Source: Bacteroidota bacterium (GTDB lineage: Bacteria; Bacteroidota; Bacteroidia; Flavobacteriales; Crocinitomicaceae). Taken from it: DNA of 13,579 bases. The position numbers and the translations under genes are program-made. This document shows, in pieces, positions 1 through 6,495 of this stretch. The notes below the pieces were generated by a model. The model was not told the DNA's origin. It saw only the letters and a program-made list of their open reading frames with translations, and made no database searches. The stretch's first letter is position 1; each line of letters opens with the position of its first letter. Location: positions 1 through 13,579 of the forward strand of contig SYKJ01000080.1 in assembly GCA_005798205.1 (NCBI GenBank), given 5' to 3'.

Positions 1-197
1 AAAGTGCAGAACTTCAACAGCAAAACAATTTATTGCAACACCAATTTGGAATCCAAGGGTATCCGACAATTCATTTTGTTAAACCTGAAAAAATAGATGG
101 AAGAATTAACTTATCAAGTTTAGGACAGTCAGGATATCGTGCTGGAGGCCCAGAAGTTTGGATTGCTGAAGCAAATTCTTACATTCAAAAAAATTAA
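1..197 (+). CDS. Thioredoxin-fold protein, C-terminal fragment
   Basis: The 5' end lies outside the window. The third frame (codons from base 3) is open and ends with TAA at 195-197, giving 64 residues. They contain FGIQGYPTIHFVKP, in which the GYPT proline fits the cis-proline loop that follows the central strand of thioredoxin folds. A GGPEVWIAEA helix near the end also fits. The CxxC active site, if present, would be upstream and cannot be seen, so a redox role is inferred from the fold only. A signal peptide or lipobox cannot be judged. The gene converges on recX with a single base between the stop codons, and a strong hairpin plus T-run follows 36 bases after the stop. Other thioredoxin-fold proteins, such as a DUF899-like or TlpA-like member, are not excluded. 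Confidence 0.7.
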   Translation, partial: SAELQQQNNLLQHQFGIQGYPTIHFVKPEKIDGRINLSSLGQSGYRAGGPEVWIAEANSYIQKN

Positions 198-198
198 G

Positions 199-657
199 TT
201 AAAAAAGTTCTAGAATCTCATCGTATTCGAAGCCCTTTGATTGTAAATATCGGAGGGTTTTTTGTTTTTTTTGAAATTCATTTTTTTCCATTTTCAAGGA
301 AAGCCATTTTTTCTCAAATATATCTGCGAGCATTTTTTTATACTCGGATGCGTCAATAGTTTCTAGGGCTTTTGAAATCAGTGCGGCACTAACTTTTTTT
401 TGATACAAGCCTGCTTTAATTTTTTGTTTTCCCCATTTATTATTTCTGAATTTTCCAACTGCAAAACTAAGAGCAAAACGTTCTTGATTAAAGAAATTAA
501 ATTCTTTTAAATGGGATATGATACTATTTATATCATTAGGGTTCGTATCTAAAAAAGCTAATTTAGTTTCTATCTCAGATAAACACCTTTCTTGGTAAGC
601 GCAATACGCTTCCATTTTGGAAATAATTTGTTCTTTTGAAAAATTTTTAGAAATCAT
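199..657 (-). CDS. recX: Regulatory protein RecX
   Basis: RecX family proteins bind RecA and limit RecA filament extension and coprotease activity in the cytoplasm. The 152-residue product has the usual length and the expected run of three-helix repeats. Family-type segments are YCAYQERC near residues 18-25, RFALSFAVGKFRNNKWGK at 60-77 and LRYLQSKGFEYDEI at 135-148. The last is the usual K..L..KGF..D.I C-terminal signature. The ATG at 657-655 overlaps the rng stop TGA (656-654) as ATGA, so translation is probably coupled to rng, and no separate promoter is visible. The pairing with an RNase G/E gene rather than recA is notable but says little about function. The 3' end overlaps a plus-strand terminator, so convergent transcription would run over this gene's end. 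Confidence 0.9.
   Translation of the reverse strand: MISKNFSKEQIISKMEAYCAYQERCLSEIETKLAFLDTNPNDINSIISHLKEFNFFNQERFALSFAVGKFRNNKWGKQKIKAGLYQKKVSAALISKALETIDASEYKKMLADIFEKKWLSLKMEKNEFQKKQKTLRYLQSKGFEYDEILELF
233..263 (+). terminator. Intrinsic terminator of the thioredoxin-like gene, antisense inside recX
   Basis: CCCTTTGAT (233-241) pairs with ATCGGAGGG (249-257) as a 9-bp stem with two adjacent G-U wobbles and a 7-nt loop. Six T residues follow directly (258-263), then G and eight more T. The hairpin begins 36 nt after the stop codon of the plus-strand gene, a normal spacing. On the opposite strand the same bases encode RecX residues 129-142. The terminator function is predicted from structure only. 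Confidence 0.7.
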
Positions 658-2204
658 TCAACGGTAATCTCCTCGTTTTCTTTGTCAACAAAGGAATATT
701 CTAATAGATTTAATTCAGTAATTCCCCTGATAGGAACCCATTTTTTGTGTTTAAAGAACCATTTCATTTGTTTAGAAATTAATCCTTTTTTGAAAAATGC
801 CGCTAAATAAGGATGTACGAGCAAGGAGATACCTTTCATACCCCGGTCACTTAGTAAGTAATTTAGGTTATTTTCTATTTCTTCGGCAAATAATATGCTC
901 GCTGTAATTTCACCACTTCCTGAACATGTTGGACAAACCTCTGAGGTCTTTATATCAGTTTCCGGTCTAACTCGCTGTCTCGTAATTTCAATAACGCCGA
1001 ATTTAGATGGTGGAATAAGATTGTATTTTGCACGATCAGATTTCATGAAACCCTTCATTTTTTCAAAAAGAATTTTATTATTTTCTTTTTCGCGCATGTC
1101 AATAAAATCAACACAAATAATCCCACCCATATCTCGTAATTGTAGAACGCGCGCAATTTCTTCTGCCGCCTCAAGATTTGTCGCAAGGGCATTTGCCTCC
1201 TGACCAACAGCGCCTTTACGATTTCCACTATTAACGTCAATTACATGCATTGCCTCGGTGTGCTCAATAATCAAATAGGCGCCACTTGGCATTTGAACTT
1301 TTTTGCCAAATAGTGTTTTGATTTGTTTGGTGACATCAAATTTTTCAAAAATTGCTAGTTTTCCTTCATAATGTTTGAGAATTTTTTCTTTCCCTGGAAC
1401 ATTAGCAGAAATATACTCTTTCATCTCTAAAAGCAATTTCTCATTATTCACATGAATGTTTGTGAAATCTGCATTTAATAAATCTCTTAAAATTGAAGTC
1501 GTAGTGTTTAATTCACCTAAGATTTTTTTTGGCGCTGGCGAACCTTTGATATTGGAATGAATCGTTTTCCATTTATCAAGTAAATTTTGTAAATCATTTT
1601 CAAGATCAACAGTTGCTTTGTGCTCTGCAACTGTACGAATAATAACACCAAAATTTTTGGGCTTAATTCGTTCCATTAATTCCTTTAGTCGAGTCCTCTC
1701 TTCGTTATCTTTGATTTTTTGGCTCACTGAGATCTTCTCAGAAAATGGAACTAAAACGAGGTACCTTCCTGCAAGCGTAACCTCAGCAGATAAGCGAGGA
1801 CCTTTTGTTGAAATAGGTTCTTTTGCTACTTGCACTAAGACTTGCTGTGAGGACGATATGGTGTCGCTCATTTTACCATCTTTTTGCAAATCTTTGTCCA
1901 TTTTGAAATACATCAAATCTGGAACATTTTGCTTTCCGTGAATGGTATCTTTAACAAATTTGCTGAAAGAATTGTATTGCAATCCTAAATCTAAATAGTG
2001 AAGGAACGCATCTTTTTCATGGCCAACATCAACAAAAGCTGCATTTAAACTGGGAACAACTCTCCTTACTCGACCTAAATACACATCTCCAACTGCAAAG
2101 TCTGTATTACCTCTTTCTTCGTGTAACTCTATGAGTTTTCCATCACGCAAAAGAGCAAGCCAAATGCCAGTGTTACGAGCGTCAACAACTAATTCTAAAT
2201 TCAC
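654..2204 (-). CDS. rng: Ribonuclease G/E family endoribonuclease
   Basis: This is a single-strand-specific endoribonuclease of rRNA maturation and mRNA decay. The 516-residue protein begins with the RNase E/G strand NLELVVDARNTGIWLALLRDG. An S1 RNA-binding domain follows (about 36-128), with GDVYLGRVRRVVPSLNAAFVDVG as its core. The metal-binding catalytic segments are VIDVNSG (Asp323, Asn325) and VDFIDMR (Asp366/Asp369). The zinc-link CPTCSGSG has Cys424 and Cys427. The small C-terminal domain ends at 516, with no long disordered degradosome scaffold of E. coli RNase E, so the length fits RNase G. The start is GTG at 2204-2202, because a TAA stop lies in frame 12 bases upstream. Residues about 75-120 are an insertion within the S1 domain. 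The gene lies downstream of the COX24-like mini-gene and overlaps recX by 4 bp. Confidence 0.95.
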   Translation of the reverse strand: MNLELVVDARNTGIWLALLRDGKLIELHEERGNTDFAVGDVYLGRVRRVVPSLNAAFVDVGHEKDAFLHYLDLGLQYNSFSKFVKDTIHGKQNVPDLMYFKMDKDLQKDGKMSDTISSSQQVLVQVAKEPISTKGPRLSAEVTLAGRYLVLVPFSEKISVSQKIKDNEERTRLKELMERIKPKNFGVIIRTVAEHKATVDLENDLQNLLDKWKTIHSNIKGSPAPKKILGELNTTTSILRDLLNADFTNIHVNNEKLLLEMKEYISANVPGKEKILKHYEGKLAIFEKFDVTKQIKTLFGKKVQMPSGAYLIIEHTEAMHVIDVNSGNRKGAVGQEANALATNLEAAEEIARVLQLRDMGGIICVDFIDMREKENNKILFEKMKGFMKSDRAKYNLIPPSKFGVIEITRQRVRPETDIKTSEVCPTCSGSGEITASILFAEEIENNLNYLLSDRGMKGISLLVHPYLAAFFKKGLISKQMKWFFKHKKWVPIRGITELNLLEYSFVDKENEEITVE

Positions 2205-2238
2205 AATATGATTTTAATTGGGTTTATTACAATGAATA

Positions 2239-2259
2239 CCTTGATTTTTACAAATCAGG
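2239..2259 (-). promoter_or_regulatory. Stem-loop in the rng leader
   Basis: Between the COX24-like gene and rng (79 bp), plus-strand bases 2239-2247 pair with 2252-2259. This gives six A/T-rich pairs (TGATTT/AAATCA) plus two G-C pairs closed over a one-base bulge, with a TTAC loop. A second AAATCAA at 2270-2276 can compete for the same TTGATTT. No U-run follows on the minus strand, so it is not a clean terminator. A processing or autoregulatory site for RNase G/E is possible but unproven. Confidence 0.3.
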
Positions 2260-2283
2260 CTTCATTATTAAATCAATAGAAGG

Positions 2284-2376
2284 TTATTTCTTCTTTTTGT
2301 GACGATTTTTTCTGAGTCGTTTCTTACGCTTGTGCGTAGCCATTTTATGTCTTTTTCTTTTTTTACCGCTTGGCAT
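2284..2376 (-). CDS. COX24/AURKAIP1-like basic mini-protein, probable ribosome-associated protein
   Basis: The minus strand encodes 30 residues from ATG (2376-2374) to TAA (2286-2284). The protein begins MPSGKKRKRHK and is almost entirely Lys, Arg and His, with one acid-free hydrophobic island around ATHK and RL. This is the C-terminal COX24/AURKAIP1 domain (DUF1713-type) found alone in Bacteroidota. Its mitochondrial relative mS38 sits on the small ribosomal subunit, and actinobacterial bS22 is comparable, so a role bound to rRNA is inferred. A TAACTTTG promoter element lies about 60 bp upstream, and rng follows 79 bp downstream on the same strand. The gene is easily missed because it is only 93 bp. 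The N-terminal MPSGKKRKRHK sequence argues strongly for real coding. Confidence 0.85.
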   Translation of the reverse strand: MPSGKKRKRHKMATHKRKKRLRKNRHKKKK

Positions 2377-2436
2377 AATGCTATATTTAGAGTTCTTAAA
2401 ATTTCAAATAAAAATATTTCCCATTTTACAGGACTG

Positions 2437-2444
2437 CAAAGTTA
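2437..2444 (-). promoter_or_regulatory. Bacteroidota -7 element upstream of the COX24-like gene
   Basis: The minus strand reads TAACTTTGC across 2444-2436, a full match to the Bacteroidota TAnnTTTG sigma-ABfr -7 consensus followed by C. Predicted initiation near 2430 leaves a leader of about 54 nt. No TTTG -33 box is seen at the usual spacing. It could serve the COX24-like gene, rng and recX. Confidence 0.55.
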
Positions 2445-2479
2445 AACATTTTTTTGGAAATCTTGATAGAGCGACTTTA

Positions 2480-2770
2480 TTATTTCACTTTAACCTTACT
2501 TTTCACTTCAGCCACGAAGGTTTTTGAAGGCTTAAAAGAAGGAATGTTATGAGCAGGGATAATAATAGTTGTCTTTTTTGAAATATTACGTCCTGTTTTC
2601 TCCGCTCTTTCTTTCACGATAAAACTACCGAAACCTCTCAAATAAACATTTGTTCCTTTACTTAATGATGATTTTATTGAATTCATGAATGCCTCAACTG
2701 CTCTAAGAGCCTCTGTTCTTTCTAATCCTGTCTCTTGTGCAATGTCTGCAACGATATCTGCTTTCGTCAT
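2480..2770 (-). CDS. HU/IHF-family DNA-binding protein
   Basis: This is a small nucleoid-associated protein that works as a dimer bending DNA. The 96 residues start MTKADIVADIAQETGL and show the HU helix pair (about 3-38), the GFGSF turn (46-50) and the beta-arm with KTGRN (58-62). The basic tail ends KSKVKVK. At arm position 63, where most HU proteins have the DNA-intercalating proline, this one has isoleucine (RNISKKT). A proline lies later at 72 and again in IPSFKP. That arm type is familiar from Bacteroidota HU paralogues. The gene is divergent from mutY over 103 bp, with a TACTTTTG promoter element. It is not possible to say from sequence which HU paralogue this is. Confidence 0.95.
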   Translation of the reverse strand: MTKADIVADIAQETGLERTEALRAVEAFMNSIKSSLSKGTNVYLRGFGSFIVKERAEKTGRNISKKTTIIIPAHNIPSFKPSKTFVAEVKSKVKVK

Positions 2771-2808
2771 TTGTATTTATATATGTTTAAAAAAATCTTA
2801 ATTGCGCA

Positions 2809-2816
2809 CAAAAGTA
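2809..2816 (-). promoter_or_regulatory. Bacteroidota -7 element upstream of the HU gene
   Basis: The minus strand reads TACTTTTG at 2816-2809, matching TAnnTTTG. It lies 39-46 bases before the HU start, giving a leader of roughly 30 nt that is A/T-rich and has no Shine-Dalgarno sequence. A TTTG is present at 2851-2848, but its 31-nt gap is too long for the usual -33 spacing. No equivalent element was found for the divergent mutY. Confidence 0.45.
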
Positions 2817-2873
2817 TAGTTCAGAAAGAATATATTTTTAATTTTCACAAAATATTTATCAACTATTTATTAA

Positions 2874-3905
2874 ATGTCTGTTTTTCAATTAAATATAATT
2901 TCATGGTACCATAAAAATAAACGGAATCTACCTTGGCGAGAAACTAAAAACCCCTATTTTATCTGGTTGAGTGAAATAATTTTGCAGCAAACAAGAATTG
3001 AACAAGGGACAAACTATTACTTAAAATTTATAAAACGTTTTCCAAAAATTAAAGATTTGGCACTTGCAGATGAACAGGAAGTGTTGAATTTATGGCAGGG
3101 CTTAGGTTATTACAGTAGAGCAAGGAACCTTCATGCGACTGCAAAGTATATTTATTTCGATTTAAATGGTAGATTTCCTGAAAATTATAAAGGTCTTATT
3201 CTTTTAAAAGGCGTTGGAGTTTACACAGCTTCTGCTATTGCTTCTTTTGCATTTAATGAGTCGAAAGCTGTTGTTGATGGAAATGTTTACAGAGTATTGA
3301 GTAGGGTTTTTAATATCGAAACTCCTATTGATTCTTTGTCCGGTAAAAAAGAATTTCAAAATCTTGCAGATGAATTAATCACCTCCCAAGTGCCAGATGT
3401 TTACAACCAAGCAATTATGGAATTTGGCGCACTGCAGTGTACTCCTGTAAATCCATCGTGTGACATTTGTCCAGTTCAGTTTATGTGCCTCTCTTTTTCT
3501 TATGGCACAGTCAAGTTGAGGCCTTCAAAAACCAAAAAATTAAAAATTAAGTCGCGGTTTTTTGTGTTTACTATACAGCAAGATTTAGCAGGAAAAATTG
3601 CCATTGTAAAAAGAGAGCAAAAAGATATTTGGCAAAATCTCTTTCAATTTCCATTATTAGAATTTGACACGACTGAAAAAAAAGTTTCTTTCCTTCGCTC
3701 TACTAAATTTGATTTTGTTTCAAAAGAATACAAACACATCTTATCTCATCAACATATTTTTGCGACTTTCGTTTTTCGGAAGGTAAAAAAAATTAAACTG
3801 CAAGTGGGCGAGGAAAAAATTATCCCTTCCCAAATTGATGATTATCCAATACCGAGATTGCTAGAGAAATTTCTTGAAGAAAATTGCGCTCAACTTTTTT
3901 CTTAA
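2874..3905 (+). CDS. mutY: A/G-specific adenine glycosylase MutY
   Basis: This base-excision repair enzyme removes adenine mispaired with 8-oxoguanine. The 343-residue protein has WLSEIILQQTR with catalytic Glu34, the helix-hairpin-helix LLKGVGVYTASAIASF (110-125) and VVDGNVYRVLSR with catalytic Asp135. The iron-sulfur cluster loop is complete: Cys189, Cys196, Cys199 and Cys205 in C-x6-C-x2-C-x5-C spacing. The C-terminal NUDIX-like 8-oxoG recognition domain (about 225-340) is present, with the HILSHQHIFATF segment. The length is normal and no key residue is missing. The start ATG at 2874 precedes the family's opening NIISWYHKNKRNLPWR. The gene is divergent from HU. In many flavobacteria mutY is followed by ssb and gldD, but here an aminopeptidase follows. 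Confidence 0.97.
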   Translation: MSVFQLNIISWYHKNKRNLPWRETKNPYFIWLSEIILQQTRIEQGTNYYLKFIKRFPKIKDLALADEQEVLNLWQGLGYYSRARNLHATAKYIYFDLNGRFPENYKGLILLKGVGVYTASAIASFAFNESKAVVDGNVYRVLSRVFNIETPIDSLSGKKEFQNLADELITSQVPDVYNQAIMEFGALQCTPVNPSCDICPVQFMCLSFSYGTVKLRPSKTKKLKIKSRFFVFTIQQDLAGKIAIVKREQKDIWQNLFQFPLLEFDTTEKKVSFLRSTKFDFVSKEYKHILSHQHIFATFVFRKVKKIKLQVGEEKIIPSQIDDYPIPRLLEKFLEENCAQLFS

Positions 3906-3923
3906 TTGAAAGTTTAAGTTCAT

Positions 3924-3931
3924 TAACTTTG
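3924..3931 (+). promoter_or_regulatory. Bacteroidota -7 element before the aminopeptidase gene
   Basis: TAACTTTG matches TAnnTTTG and lies 14-21 bases before the start codon. A TTG occurs at 3906-3908 as a weak upstream box. Initiation here would leave a very short leader. Probably it drives the aminopeptidase and pdxA. Confidence 0.45.
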
Positions 3932-3944
3932 TGAAAAAAATACT

Positions 3945-5336
3945 ATGATTTCAATAATTCAACAAAGCTCAGAAAAAGAAAATAGCAACTGCATTTATTT
4001 AATTGATAAAAAAAGTAAAACCAAAGATTTTGATTCTCAATTTGAAAATAGTGTCGCTAAACTAAAAGATGGTGCTAAGAAATTTGATTATTTAAAACTC
4101 TCTAAAGCGCATGTGTTTTTTATTTGGGAAGATCAGAAGGCAGAAGAATTGCGGGTGCTTGGCTCTAAAATTCACGACATGATTTGCTCTGAATGTGAAT
4201 CAATTTCTATTATTGGGAAATCAAAGGAAGCATTTTTTATTGCAGAAGGTCTTGCTTTAACGAATTATCAATTTTTAAAATATATTAGTAAACCTAAAAC
4301 ACACATTTTAAGAACCATCATTTTATCTGAGGAATACGATAAAGAGAAAGTTGCTGAGTTAAACAACTGTATCAAAGCCGTTTTTTGGGCTAGAGACGCA
4401 GTAAATACGCCTGTTTCTGATTTAAACGCTGTGCAGCTAGCCGAAGCGGTTGTAAAATTAGGCGAAGAAGCAAATTTCCAGGTTCAAGTACTAGAAAAAA
4501 CCCAAATCGAATCATTGAAAATGGGAGGTTTATTAGCTGTAAATAAAGGATCTATAGATCCTCCAACATTTACTATCGCAGAATACAAGCACAAAAAAGC
4601 GCTTAATAAAAAACCGATAATTTTAGTGGGTAAAGGGGTTGTCTACGATACTGGGGGCTTAAGCTTAAAACCAACTCCAGGTTCTATGGACTGCATGAAA
4701 TGCGATATGGCTGGTGCAGCAGCAGTTGCAGGAGCACTTTATTTAGCAGCTTTACAAAAATTGAAATTACACATCATCGTATTAATTCCTGCAACTGACA
4801 ATCGTCCTGGAGGAAATGCATATACTCCGGGAGATGTAATTACAATGTTCAATGGATCAACTGTTGAGGTTTTGAATACAGACGCTGAAGGCAGAATGAT
4901 TTTAGCGGATGCTTTATCTTATTCCATGAAATACGATCCGGAAATTGTGATAGACGCAGCAACTTTAACGGGCGCCGCGCTTCGTGCGATTGGAACGGAA
5001 GCAAGTATTATTATGGGAAATGCCAAAAATCACTATTTTGAAGATTTAGAGAAAGCAGGAAATGAAGTGCATGAAAGAGTAGTTCGTTTTCCATTTTGGG
5101 ATGATTATGCAAAACACATGGAATCTAAAATTGCAGATTTAAAAAATATCGGTGGACCGAATGCAGGAATGATTTCCGCGGGGAAATTTTTGGAACATTT
5201 TTTAAAAGCACCATATATTCATATGGACGTCGCAGGACCAACTTGGCTCGATAGCAGAGAAAATTACAAAGGGCAAGGAGGTACTGGTGCTGGGGTTCGT
5301 TTATTGTATCAATTCTTAAAAAATTATTCTTCCTAA
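3945..5336 (+). CDS. M17 leucyl aminopeptidase (cytosol aminopeptidase)
   Basis: This dinuclear-metal exopeptidase releases N-terminal amino acids in the cytoplasm. The 463-residue protein has a divergent N-terminal domain (about 1-150) and a conserved M17 catalytic domain. Metal and active-site residues fit PepA: Lys230 and Asp235 in GKGVVYDTGGLSLKP, Asp254 in CDMAGAAA, and Asp313, Glu315 and Arg317 in the hallmark NTDAEGRMILADAL. The C-terminal segment HMDVAGPTW (426-434) and the GTGAG turn are also typical. The N-terminal domain has no recognised motif beyond the family fold. The ATG at 3945 follows an A-rich leader with no Shine-Dalgarno. The stop TAA (5334-5336) overlaps the pdxA ATG by one base, so the two genes are probably co-translated. 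The symbol pepA is plausible, but Bacteroidota carry several M17 paralogues. Confidence 0.95.
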   Translation: MISIIQQSSEKENSNCIYLIDKKSKTKDFDSQFENSVAKLKDGAKKFDYLKLSKAHVFFIWEDQKAEELRVLGSKIHDMICSECESISIIGKSKEAFFIAEGLALTNYQFLKYISKPKTHILRTIILSEEYDKEKVAELNNCIKAVFWARDAVNTPVSDLNAVQLAEAVVKLGEEANFQVQVLEKTQIESLKMGGLLAVNKGSIDPPTFTIAEYKHKKALNKKPIILVGKGVVYDTGGLSLKPTPGSMDCMKCDMAGAAAVAGALYLAALQKLKLHIIVLIPATDNRPGGNAYTPGDVITMFNGSTVEVLNTDAEGRMILADALSYSMKYDPEIVIDAATLTGAALRAIGTEASIIMGNAKNHYFEDLEKAGNEVHERVVRFPFWDDYAKHMESKIADLKNIGGPNAGMISAGKFLEHFLKAPYIHMDVAGPTWLDSRENYKGQGGTGAGVRLLYQFLKNYSS

Positions 5337-6424
5337 TGGAAAAAGATACTGAGGTTCAATCCATAATAAAAGTTGGCATTACAATTGGCGATATTAATGG
5401 CATTGGTCCAGAAATTATCTTAAAAGCTCTCGCTGATGCAAGAATTTTAAAAGATTTTACACCCATAATTTATGGCTCTGAAAAAGTTTTAACTCATTAT
5501 CAAGGTCTTATGGAAATGGATGATTTTAGCATCCAAACGTGTAAAAATGCAAGTCAAGCACTTCAAAATAATGTGAATGTTATAAATGTTTGGGCTGAAG
5601 AGGTTGAAATCTCAGTAGGTTTAGGTACAGAGAAAGGTGGAATTTATGCATTCAAAGCTTTAGAGGCCGCAACTCAAGATATTTCTGAGGGGAAAATAGA
5701 CGTTCTTGTTACAGCTCCTTTTTCCAAAGATGGAATGATTGAAGCTGGCTTCAAATTCCCCGGACATACGGAATATCTTGCTGATTTATCAGGAGTAAAA
5801 GAGGCATTAATGATTTTAGTTTCCCCGAGCTTAAAAGTCGCTTTGGTCACAAGCCACATTCCAATTAAAGATATTAGCAAGAAATTAACGAAAGATTTAA
5901 TAATTCAGAAAATCAAGGCATTTGAACAAAGCTTAAAAAAAGATTTCAATATTATTAAACCTAAAATAGCAGTTTTTGGACTAAATCCGCACGCTGGAGA
6001 AAATGGAAAATTAGGTTCTGAAGAAGCAGAGACAATCCTTCCTGCGATACAATTTTGTAAAAATGAAGGGATTTTAGCCTTTGGACCTTTTGCTGCTGAT
6101 GGCTATTTTGGTTCTCCTGCAAAAAATCAATACGATGGCGTATTAGCAATGTATCACGATCAAGGTCTTGCAGCTTTCAAAGCCTTATCATTCGATGATG
6201 GAGTTAATTTTACCGCTGGCCTTCCAATTGTGAGAACCTCTCCAGATCATGGAACGGCATTTGATATTGCAGGAAAAAATTGTGCTTCAGAACAATCCTT
6301 CAGAAGTGCAATCTATTTAGCTTTAGATATTTATAAAGCGCGAAAATTTCAGAAAATAATTCATTCAAATCCGCTCCCTTTTACTCCTGAGGATAAAAAG
6401 AAGAAGGATGGCCGAGATGAGTAA
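5336..6424 (+). CDS. pdxA: 4-hydroxythreonine-4-phosphate dehydrogenase PdxA
   Basis: PdxA oxidises 4-phosphooxy-threonine in DXP-dependent pyridoxal-phosphate synthesis, using NAD(P) and a divalent metal. The 362 residues include the opening TIGDINGIGPEIILK, TAPFSKDGM (126-134) and FPGHTEYLAD with His144. The metal-ligand set His174 (SHIPI), His219 (GLNPHAGENG) and His274 (AMYHDQGL) has exactly the 45 and 55 residue spacing of E. coli PdxA His166/211/266. SPDHGTAFDIAG near 302-313 closes the fold. The tail after about 350 is Lys/Asp-rich and probably disordered. A one-base overlap with the aminopeptidase suggests coupling. No terminator separates it clearly from the fatty-acid cluster, but a strong promoter element follows. 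Confidence 0.97.
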   Translation: MEKDTEVQSIIKVGITIGDINGIGPEIILKALADARILKDFTPIIYGSEKVLTHYQGLMEMDDFSIQTCKNASQALQNNVNVINVWAEEVEISVGLGTEKGGIYAFKALEAATQDISEGKIDVLVTAPFSKDGMIEAGFKFPGHTEYLADLSGVKEALMILVSPSLKVALVTSHIPIKDISKKLTKDLIIQKIKAFEQSLKKDFNIIKPKIAVFGLNPHAGENGKLGSEEAETILPAIQFCKNEGILAFGPFAADGYFGSPAKNQYDGVLAMYHDQGLAAFKALSFDDGVNFTAGLPIVRTSPDHGTAFDIAGKNCASEQSFRSAIYLALDIYKARKFQKIIHSNPLPFTPEDKKKKDGRDE

Positions 6425-6454
6425 AATGATTTTTTCTATTTAAAAGAAAAAGAT

Positions 6455-6462
6455 TATCTTTG
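6455..6462 (+). promoter_or_regulatory. Bacteroidota -7 promoter element of the DUF177-rpmF-fatty-acid cluster
   Basis: TATCTTTG followed by C (6463) is a full TAnnTTTG match with the common extended TAnnTTTGC form. It lies 34-41 bases before the GTG start of the DUF177 gene. The leader has no Shine-Dalgarno. Upstream T-rich sequence (6429-6435) takes the place of a clear TTTG -33 box. This is the best promoter candidate in the window. Confidence 0.65.
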
Positions 6463-6495
6463 CCCTTCGTTTTGGTTTAATTCAAAAATTAACGC

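Noticed and set aside
895..1941. Small reading frames opposite or within rng (895-1203 plus, 1055-1240 minus, 1618-1941 plus)
   Set aside because: They overlap a full, motif-complete RNase G/E in other frames, have no family-like motifs and no start context. They are shadows.
2330..2527. 65-codon plus-strand frame across the COX24-like gene and HU 3' end
   Set aside because: It is antisense to two real genes, and its protein is a low-complexity Phe/Leu string that results from reading A-rich lysine codons backwards.
5674..6149. Minus-strand frames inside pdxA
   Set aside because: They are antisense to conserved PdxA motifs and show no recognisable protein features.
6431..6451. TTTTTCT / AGAAAAA hairpin after pdxA as a terminator
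   Set aside because: The stem is nearly all A-T (one G-C pair), no T-run follows and it lies at the promoter of the next cluster. Chance in AT-rich DNA is likely.
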